Below are positions 58,688 through 64,000 of a DNA stretch of 64,000 nucleotides, piece by piece. The notes under the pieces are model-generated. The model worked only from the letters and a program-made list of their open reading frames with translations, searched no databases and was not told where the DNA came from. Position numbers and translations under genes: made by a program. Source of the stretch: Prevotella sp. E2-28 (GTDB lineage Bacteria; Bacteroidota; Bacteroidia; Bacteroidales; Bacteroidaceae); assembly GCF_022024055.1 (NCBI RefSeq), contig NZ_CP091788.1:1302001-1366000 (forward strand), given 5' to 3'. Numbering within the stretch: the first letter of the stretch is position 1; each line of letters starts with the position of its first letter.

Positions 58688-60441
58688 CACTTTTCTTTCT
58701 TCTTTAGAAGGTAAACCAGCGTGACCTTTAACTTAGTAGGACCTGCGTAAAACAGGTTCTTTGTGTATTTGTAGATGAGGTGCGTGCTGTTGAACTCGGC
58801 ATTATAATGACGGCGCTGCCCAGCTATGACACCTAAGGAGGCGCTCAGCTCCAGGTTCCAGCGGTCGGCCAAAGGCATAGAATAACCGTAAGTAAGGCCT
58901 GCGCTGAATACTTCGCCCTGATTACCCACCTTGTTGCGCTCCAAGTCGTACTTAGCAACGGCGGCATAAGCACCATAGAACTGACCGCAGAGGAATGGGC
59001 GCCCGCCCTGACAGCGAGGCCAGAACCACTTGCGCAGCTCCAGTCCGAACTCCTGTATCTCGTAGCTCTGATTCAGTTTGCTCCAGCGCCACCAAGGGTT
59101 GTTGTATTCTGCCATAATGCTCCAACGGGAATCCTGACCGAAGGACATCTCGGCCTCGATATTGGGAGCCAGAAGAAGGTCATAAAGCAGGTTGGTTTTC
59201 AGCGCCAGCAACGGGGTGTAGGTGGTTGGCGTATAGCTTACAGGGGCCTGTAGTGGCTCCTCGATAAAGTTCAGCGTGTTGACGTAGCTGGTATCAATGA
59301 GCACCTTCGTTTCATTACGGTTTTCACCACAGGTAATGCTATAGTCAATGTTGTAATCAGTATGGCGCAACAGGGGGAAACACTCGGTGCTAATCACCTT
59401 ATAAGAGGCAGAATGACGCTTGGCAATAAGGGCCAGCTTCTTATCGGGATCGTCGCTAGTGTCAATGATAGCCAGGATTTGCTGGCGGTCGGGCAGGTTA
59501 GACTTATTCACCCAGTCACGCAGACCTATCCAGTCCTCAGCTTCGTAAGAGGCGCTGATAGAGTAGGGGTCAATAGAAAAATGGCTTACCAGATACTGGC
59601 GAAGACTCTCAACACGGCCTTTTGACAGTTCTTCATTGTGTTTGTAAGAGCCTTCAGGAGAAGAGAAACCTTTCAGCGAGAGGTGACGGATATCCATGTT
59701 TTCTTGATGGCGCAGGCTGTCGAGCACGTCGTTCAGACTTTGCAACTCACGGTGGTTGTTGCCTAACTCAGGACGGATATCGGTCTTGTTAACGGCAAAA
59801 CTGATGTAGGCACGGCCCTGGAACTGCAACAAACTGGCGGTGCTCTCGGTGTGAACCTCACGCTGACTGAACACCATACGCTTCTCACCAAGGCTGCGGG
59901 TGTTTTCACGGTATTCATTGCCGCAACCATCGGTGCGGGTGGCGATAAGTTTCAGTTGAGCATCCTTCATCCAGGACTTATAGGCGGTGTGCTGAGAGTA
60001 GGGCAGGGCGGTGCGTGCTTCAGAACCGGGAATGCGTATCTCGGAATCATTGAATTTCTCGCCGCTGCGCAGCAGACTCATATATGCCCAATGACCATAG
60101 AGCTTCACAACGGGGAAGTCCACGGAGTCGGTCTTGGTAACGAGGCGAGGAACGACGGTTACCATATCTGCATGACGCAGATTCTGTCCGGCAATAGCCA
60201 CTTGAAGATATAGGCCGGCGGTATTACCCTGACGACTCAGACGGATGCTGTCAATAACTACAACACAATCCATATCGCCAATCTCACCATAAACGGGGAT
60301 GGTTTGCTGTTCGGCGATGGACTTTTCCTCCAGAGGCATGGACTCCTGAGCCATAGCATTGCCGCTCACAATCATCAGTATCGTCAGCAACAGTGCAAAG
60401 CACCATGTTCTGTTTGTCAATATATTTGTAGTTTTATTCAT
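58687..60441 (-). CDS. DUF3868-OmpA-DUF3575 outer-membrane protein of the pilus operon
   Basis: A 584-residue protein, first in the operon. A signal peptide (ending GNAMAQ) is followed by a DUF3868-type domain (about 40-210), an OmpA-like domain (about 217-345) with ISFAVNKTDIRPELG and GFSSPEGSYKHNEELSKGRV, and a DUF3575-type beta-barrel domain from about residue 410 (LALKTNLLYDLLLAPNIEAE, YNNPWWRW, VFSAGLTYGYSMPLADRW). Proteins of this kind open many Bacteroidota fimbrial operons, often as two separate genes; here the parts are fused. It could tether the pilus base to peptidoglycan and outer membrane. The frame is open upstream to 60552, but a promoter at 60510-60542 and AGGAAGAAGG before the ATG at 60441 fix the start. 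Confidence 0.87.
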   Translation of the reverse strand: MNKTTNILTNRTWCFALLLTILMIVSGNAMAQESMPLEEKSIAEQQTIPVYGEIGDMDCVVVIDSIRLSRQGNTAGLYLQVAIAGQNLRHADMVTVVPRLVTKTDSVDFPVVKLYGHWAYMSLLRSGEKFNDSEIRIPGSEARTALPYSQHTAYKSWMKDAQLKLIATRTDGCGNEYRENTRSLGEKRMVFSQREVHTESTASLLQFQGRAYISFAVNKTDIRPELGNNHRELQSLNDVLDSLRHQENMDIRHLSLKGFSSPEGSYKHNEELSKGRVESLRQYLVSHFSIDPYSISASYEAEDWIGLRDWVNKSNLPDRQQILAIIDTSDDPDKKLALIAKRHSASYKVISTECFPLLRHTDYNIDYSITCGENRNETKVLIDTSYVNTLNFIEEPLQAPVSYTPTTYTPLLALKTNLLYDLLLAPNIEAEMSFGQDSRWSIMAEYNNPWWRWSKLNQSYEIQEFGLELRKWFWPRCQGGRPFLCGQFYGAYAAVAKYDLERNKVGNQGEVFSAGLTYGYSMPLADRWNLELSASLGVIAGQRRHYNAEFNSTHLIYKYTKNLFYAGPTKLKVTLVYLLKKKEK

Positions 60442-60509
60442 AGCCTTCTTCCTGGCTGGTTTATGCTTGTGCGTATGTACGAACGCGAAAGACTCAATGT
60501 TATTTAATG

Positions 60510-60542
60510 CAAAGATATAAAAAAAAATATCGACAAAACAAA
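60510..60542 (-). promoter_or_regulatory. Promoter of the pilus/giant-protein operon
   Basis: On the minus strand TTTG (60542-60539), 21 bases and TATCTTTG (60517-60510) match the Bacteroidota consensus. Transcription would begin near 60504, giving a leader of about 60 bases. The rest of the gap up to 60825 is AT-rich with no gene or repeat recognised. Confidence 0.78.
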
Positions 60543-60825
60543 CAATTACCACCTATTAATGACTACAATTTAACTCATATTAACTAAAAATTTGTAATAA
60601 GTGGCGAAAACTTAGTGTTTTGTCGAAGTTTTAGAGGTAAGATTGATGTTGTTCATTGTTGGAATATGGGTATTCAATGTTAGAACAAAACAGGGGGAAG
60701 AAATGGAATATTTGTAAAACATTCAGAATAAAATAGCGTCAGAAATGTGGGTGACGAAAGAAACGTTTTTGTTAAATTAGGTTTAAAAATAAGGTGTATA
60801 TATGGTGAGTTTGAGAAAAAAGTCG

Positions 60826-60833
60826 TATCTTTG
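60826..60833 (+). promoter_or_regulatory. Putative -7 element for the NIF3-family gene
   Basis: TATCTTTG fits TAnnTTTG and lies 23 bases before the GTG start at 60857. A TTTG at 60810-60813 is too close (12 bases) to be its -33 partner; the match at the correct distance is poor. Confidence 0.55.
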
Positions 60834-60856
60834 CAATTCGTAAAAGCGAGAAAAGC

Positions 60857-61651
60857 GTGAAAATACAACAAGTGCTGAGCGCCCTTGAACAGTTCGCGCC
60901 CCTGCCGCTGCAGGAAAGCTGGGACAATGCTGGCCTGCAGATTGGATTGACAGAGGCGGAGGTTTCAGGGGCATTATTGTGTCTGGACGTGACTGAAAAA
61001 GTCATTTATGAGGCTATCGCCAAGGGGTGTAACCTGGTGGTGAGTCATCATCCGTTGTTGTTTCGCGGACTGAAGCAGGTTAGCGATGCAAACGACGTGC
61101 AACGTACTGTGCGCAAGGCTATTAAGCACGATATCTGCGTCATCTCGATGCATACCAATATGGATAATGCACAGGGTGGCGTGAACTTCAAAATAGCAGA
61201 AAAGCTGGGGGGCGCTGTGTTCACAGATAATAAAGGTCGCACAGATTCCACAGATAACACAGATATTAAGCAGCCCTTCGTGCTGGCGGAATTGCCTGAA
61301 GCGATGGAGGCAAAAGCTTTTATTTCATTGGTGAAGGAGCGTTTTGGCGTGAAATGTGCGCATTGCAATGAGCTGTTGAAGAGGCCTGTGAAAAAGGTCG
61401 CAATATGCGGCGGAGCAGGTGATTTTATGCTCGACGAGGCTATCGCGGCTGGTGTCGATGCGTTTATTACTGGCGAGATGCATTACCACGTATTCTTCGG
61501 ACATGAACAGCAGATTCAGATCTGCGTCATCGGACATTACGAGAGTGAGCAGTTTACCAGCGAGATTTTCCAGGAGATTATTCAAAAGGAATGCCCTGGA
61601 GTCACGACTTTCATCGCCGAGACAAACACGAATCCGATTCAATATTTTTGA
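60857..61651 (+). CDS. NIF3-family dinuclear metal protein
   Basis: A 264-residue protein of the NIF3/YbgI family, at the short end of the family (no middle insert domain). Metal-binding motifs are complete: WDNAGLQIG near residue 22, VVSHHPLLFRGLK (about 60-72), HTNMDNAQGG (about 98-107) and C-terminal GHYESEQF (about 231-238). Members form a hexameric toroid with two metals per subunit; NIF3 proteins have been linked to GTP cyclohydrolase-like activity but the role is not settled. GTG start, with GAGAAAAGC upstream. A short stretch FTDNKGRTDSTDNTDIKQP (about 122-140) is encoded by a CACAGAT repeat and looks inserted. The following gene begins 64 bases later. Confidence 0.93.
   Translation: MKIQQVLSALEQFAPLPLQESWDNAGLQIGLTEAEVSGALLCLDVTEKVIYEAIAKGCNLVVSHHPLLFRGLKQVSDANDVQRTVRKAIKHDICVISMHTNMDNAQGGVNFKIAEKLGGAVFTDNKGRTDSTDNTDIKQPFVLAELPEAMEAKAFISLVKERFGVKCAHCNELLKRPVKKVAICGGAGDFMLDEAIAAGVDAFITGEMHYHVFFGHEQQIQICVIGHYESEQFTSEIFQEIIQKECPGVTTFIAETNTNPIQYF
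61222..61264 (+). repeat. CACAGAT short repeat inside the NIF3-family gene
   Basis: Four copies of CACAGAT (61222, 61240, 61249, 61258) within 43 bases, translated as Thr-Asp-rich FTDN, RTDS, STDN, NTDI. The last three copies are spaced by exactly 9 bases, so they stay in frame. Confidence 0.7.
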
Positions 61652-61654
61652 TGA

Positions 61655-61694
61655 GATTACGTGATAACGGGATTACGGAATAACGAAAGAACGA
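61655..61694. repeat. 8-bp tandem repeat between NIF3 and zinc-ribbon genes
   Basis: Units GATTACGT, GATAACGG, GATTACGG, AATAACGA, AAGAACGA. Read on the other strand they resemble the TCGTTATT/CGATATTT arrays at 50.8 and 52.0 kb. Confidence 0.7.
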
Positions 61695-61715
61695 AATAAA
61701 TTTTAAATTAAAATT

Positions 61716-62585
61716 ATGGCAAAGAAAGATCCTACAGATTTGTCAGTAGAAGAGCGTCTGAAAACCCTCTTCCAGTTGCAACAGGCCCTGTCGGCCATTG
61801 ATGAGAAAAAGGCACTTCGCGGTGAACTGCCCCTAGAGGTAGAAGACCTGGAGGCTGAGATTGAAGGTCTGAACACTCGCGTAGAGCGTATTCAGGCTGA
61901 AATGGAGGAATTTGAGCGCGCTATCTCACAGAAGAAAGGTGAGATTGAGGATGCTAAGAGCAACGTAGAGCGCTACAAGCGTCAGCTCGATGAGGTTCGC
62001 AACAACCGTGAGTACGATACCCTGTCAAAGGAAATTGAGTACCAGAGCCTTGAAATTGAACTTTGTAACAAAAAAATCAACGAGGCTCAGCACCGCATCG
62101 CAGAGAAGCAGGATGAGTTGCAGTCAAACAAGAGCGTGCTCGAAGAGAAACTGGCTGACCTGGATTTGAAGAAGAGTGAGCTGGACGAGATTATGGAAGA
62201 GACTCGTGCTGAAGAGGATAAACTGAAGGAGAAGGCTCACGAGCTGGAGACAAAGATTGAGCCACGTCTGCTTACTTCTTTCAAGCGTATCCGTAAGAAT
62301 GCACGCAACGGACTGGGTATTGTTTACGTACAGCGTGATGCTTGTGGTGGTTGCTTCAACAAGATTCCACCTCAGCGTCAGTTGGATATCAAGATGCACA
62401 AGAAGGTTATCGTTTGCGAGTACTGCGGTCGTATCCTTATCGATCCAGAGCTGGCTGGCGTAAAGACCGAAAAGCCCGTGGTAGAGGAGAAGAAGACTAC
62501 ACGTCGTCGTGCTGCCGGAACAGGTGCTACTGTCCGCAAGTCTTCTAACTCAAAGAAAGCTACCGATGCTAACGATATGATCTAA
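61716..62585 (+). CDS. Coiled-coil protein with C-terminal C4 zinc ribbon
   Basis: A 289-residue protein. Residues about 10-185 form a long antiparallel coiled coil (EDLEAEIEGLNTRVERIQAE, KSELDEIMEETRAEEDKLKE). Residues about 205-250 are a zinc ribbon with two Cys pairs, CGGCFN and CEYCGRIL, and the IPPQRQLDI loop typical of the family (related to the bacterial CT398/DUF164-type proteins). The tail (255-289) is Lys/Arg/Ala-rich. Members have been suggested to bind nucleic acid or secretion and flagellar components; the role in Bacteroidota is not known to me. Cytoplasmic. It commonly sits next to NIF3-family genes, as it does here, 64 bases downstream. Confidence 0.9.
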   Translation: MAKKDPTDLSVEERLKTLFQLQQALSAIDEKKALRGELPLEVEDLEAEIEGLNTRVERIQAEMEEFERAISQKKGEIEDAKSNVERYKRQLDEVRNNREYDTLSKEIEYQSLEIELCNKKINEAQHRIAEKQDELQSNKSVLEEKLADLDLKKSELDEIMEETRAEEDKLKEKAHELETKIEPRLLTSFKRIRKNARNGLGIVYVQRDACGGCFNKIPPQRQLDIKMHKKVIVCEYCGRILIDPELAGVKTEKPVVEEKKTTRRRAAGTGATVRKSSNSKKATDANDMI

Positions 62586-62588
62586 GTG

Positions 62589-62673
62589 AATAGTGAAAAG
62601 TGAAAAATTTGCTACCGCACACCTGCATTCAGGACAGCGGTAGCAAATTTTTCACTTTTCATTTTTCACTATT
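62589..62673. terminator. Long inverted repeat between convergent genes
   Basis: The left arm (AATAGTGA then AAAGTGAAAAATTTGCTACCGC, 62589-62618) and right arm (62637-62673) are complementary over about 30 bases apart from an 8-base extra in the right arm; the loop is 18 bases. The right arm ends in T-rich sequence for rightward transcription. The stop codon and last seven codons of the leftward HsdR_N gene lie within the right arm. Confidence 0.8.
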
Positions 62674-63113
62674 ACCTCATAATTTGGAATCTCCTGTAGG
62701 AATTCCCAATTGTTTTTTTCGTAGTTCATGCGGCAACAGTAATGCTGCAGACCGTTGGAAATAATCAGATAATCTACGTGAAGCAGAAAATTATACGCCG
62801 TAATCTGATCGAAAACGCGCTGGGTAATCTCTATATGTGGCGCTTTATACTCAATAATCATCTGCGGTTGTAATACCTTATTATATAATAGGGAGTCACA
62901 ACGCAGTTTTTTTTCACCTACCCGTAACTCGACCTCGTTTGCCAGCAGTCCTTTGGGATAACCTTTGTGCTCAATAAGAAAATGCACGAAATGCTGGCGC
63001 ACCCATTCTTCGGGCGTCAGTGATACATAACGGCGGCGCAGGAAGTCGAAAATCTGACGGCGTCCGTTCTGCTCACGTAATTTTATTTCGTATGGAGGTA
63101 GGTTTATTTCCAT
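62652..63113 (-). CDS. HsdR N-terminal-domain protein (orphan, nuclease-fold)
   Basis: A 153-residue protein made of the type I restriction enzyme R-subunit N-terminal domain only (HSDR_N/PF13588 type). LRCDSLLYNK and QMIIEYKAP supply the D...ExK pattern of the PD-(D/E)xK nuclease fold, and FDQITAYNFLLHVDYLIISN is the conserved C-terminal helix and strand. There is no helicase, methylase or specificity gene nearby, so it is not part of a restriction system. In Bacteroidota this small gene often lies divergent to holA, as here. The last residues, VIVKNEK, are encoded by an intergenic-type repeat arm. Role unknown; a DNA repair or replication accessory function is a guess. Confidence 0.88.
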   Translation of the reverse strand: MEINLPPYEIKLREQNGRRQIFDFLRRRYVSLTPEEWVRQHFVHFLIEHKGYPKGLLANEVELRVGEKKLRCDSLLYNKVLQPQMIIEYKAPHIEITQRVFDQITAYNFLLHVDYLIISNGLQHYCCRMNYEKNNWEFLQEIPNYEVIVKNEK

Positions 63114-63121
63114 TTATTTTG

Positions 63122-63167
63122 TACCTTTGTGGCCGCAAAGGTACGAATAAGCGAGAGAAAATGCAAA
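63122..63167. promoter_or_regulatory. Face-to-face promoters within a palindrome
   Basis: GTACCTTTG (63121-63129) and CAAAGGTAC (63136-63144) form a palindrome whose arms are each a TACCTTTG -7 element, one per strand. The minus-strand element has a TTTG at 63167-63164 (20-base spacing) and would serve the HsdR_N gene (start 63113). The plus-strand one points to holA and has only a weak -33 match. Confidence 0.65.
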
Positions 63168-63240
63168 TTCTATTTGTATTTTTCCAAGCGAAAGTACCTA
63201 AAAACGAAGTTTGAAGGTACAAATTATCTTGCAAAGAGCA

Positions 63241-64000
63241 ATGGCAGAAACAAAAAATGTAACCTATTCCAGCATTATGAAGGAGTTGCAGAGCGGTCAG
63301 TATCGCCCTGTTTATTACCTGATGGGTGAGGAATCATATTATATCGATAAAATTTGCGATTATATTGCCGAACATGCTTTGCAGCCTGAGGAACGAGATT
63401 TTAACCAGACTGTGATGTTTGGTTCTGACGTGAATGCTTCACAGATTGCAGATGCCGCTCGCCGTTATCCAATGATGGCTGAACGACAGGTGGTCATCGT
63501 GAAAGAGGCTCAGAATTTAAAAAATACAGACGCGCTGGAGAAATATCTGAAACAGCCGCTTCTGAGCACCGTTCTTGTGATTTGTCATAAAAACGGGAAA
63601 ATAGATGGCCGTAAACGTGAATACGTGAAGGCTATCCAGCAGGCGGGCATTCTTTTCGAGAGTCAGAAACTAAAAGAGCGTGACTTGCCGGCTTTCATCG
63701 AGAATTACGTAAAACAGAAAAATGCTAGCATCGATCCCAAATCTACGCAACTCATCGCTGATGCCATCGGAGCAGATTTGAGTCGCCTGGTTGGTGAACT
63801 GGAAAAAGTGCTGCTCGGTTTACCTGAAGGAGACCGACGCATCACACCACAGGTAGTAGAAGATAGGATAGGGGTGAGCAAAGATTTTAATGGCTTCGAG
63901 TTGAGAGATGCCATTGTGAACCGCAACATCTTTAAGGCAAATCAGATAATAAATTATTTTGACAAAAATCCAAAGGCTGGAAGTATTTACTCATTTCTCC
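63241..64000 (+). CDS. holA: DNA polymerase III delta subunit HolA (3' end outside window)
   Basis: The first 253 codons of a gene running off the right edge. The translation begins MAETKNVTYSSIMKELQ and shows the HolA pattern: YRPVYYLMGEESYYIDKICD in place of the Walker A region, NQTVMFGSDVNASQIADAAR, RYPMMAERQVVIVKEAQNL, LVICHKNGKIDGRKREY, then ADAIGADLSRLVGELEKVLL (the helix that follows the AAA+ core) and FNGFELRDAIVNRNIFKAN. HolA opens the beta clamp within the clamp loader. The ATG at 63241 directly follows the divergent promoter region. No Shine-Dalgarno is obvious, as is common in Bacteroidota. Confidence 0.95.
   Translation, partial: MAETKNVTYSSIMKELQSGQYRPVYYLMGEESYYIDKICDYIAEHALQPEERDFNQTVMFGSDVNASQIADAARRYPMMAERQVVIVKEAQNLKNTDALEKYLKQPLLSTVLVICHKNGKIDGRKREYVKAIQQAGILFESQKLKERDLPAFIENYVKQKNASIDPKSTQLIADAIGADLSRLVGELEKVLLGLPEGDRRITPQVVEDRIGVSKDFNGFELRDAIVNRNIFKANQIINYFDKNPKAGSIYSFL

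Noticed and set aside
14055..60441. A mobile element or phage origin for the giant operon
   Set aside because: No integrase, transposase, tRNA junction or target-site duplication was seen at either end, and flanking housekeeping genes are intact. Acquisition by homologous exchange remains possible but has no visible mark.
60442..60552. An extended N-terminus for the DUF3868-OmpA protein starting at 60552
   Set aside because: It overlaps the operon promoter; the signal peptide begins at the ATG at 60441, which has a good ribosome binding site.
62652..63113. A type I restriction-modification system
   Set aside because: Only the HsdR N-terminal domain is present; there is no helicase domain, HsdM or HsdS in the window.

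Overview
The window looks like the chromosome of a Bacteroidales bacterium, most likely Prevotella or a close relative. Three things point there: promoters of the TTTG-N19/20-TAnnTTTG type upstream of several genes, a type V (FimA/Mfa-like) pilus operon with the Bacteroidota-only families DUF3868, DUF3575, DUF5119 and fimbrillin, and a KorDABC-type 2-oxoacid:ferredoxin oxidoreductase. I cannot fix the species from sequence reading alone. No rRNA, tRNA, CRISPR array, transposase, integrase or phage gene was seen.

Left flank (1-14 kb): ordinary housekeeping genes. On the + strand are a partial cytidylate kinase-like gene, a TerB/DnaJ co-chaperone, a QueH-MTHFS fusion, ffh, folD, a 59-residue TPR protein, a small secreted protein and the four-gene ferredoxin oxidoreductase operon. 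Facing them on the - strand is a periplasmic phosphatase operon (MINPP-like histidine phosphatase, PafA-like alkaline phosphatase, small Sel1 protein). It is followed by a small secreted protein (+) and a Tat-exported aldo/keto reductase with a ferredoxin tail (-).

Centre (14-60.5 kb): one unit on the - strand, read from right to left, about 46 kb long. It starts at a clear promoter near 60.5 kb with a DUF3868-OmpA-DUF3575 envelope protein and a DUF5119 lipoprotein. Next come the probable major fimbrillin and four more fimbrillin-like lipoproteins, and it ends with two enormous secreted proteins of 3,986 and 8,237 residues. The giants fill 57% of the window. They consist mostly of a degenerate repeat of the form V-x-G-x-T-x-V-x-I-x-G-G-x-I-x-G-x-V-Y-G-G-G, which I predict forms a very long beta-solenoid. 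The large protein also carries nested super-repeats several kilobases long and stops inside a repeat unit. The small one begins with repeats right after its signal peptide and ends in a sorting-domain-like tail. An internal promoter and hairpins downstream of the major fimbrillin gene suggest that the minor subunits and giants are expressed separately from the pilus shaft.

Right flank (60.5-64 kb): housekeeping again, with a NIF3-family metal protein, a coiled-coil zinc-ribbon protein, an orphan HsdR_N-domain protein and the start of holA (DNA polymerase III delta). Short dispersed repeats, in 7-8 bp units, sit between genes. In a few places they have become part of coding sequence.

The strongest candidate for an undescribed system is the pilus operon carrying two giant YGGG-repeat proteins.
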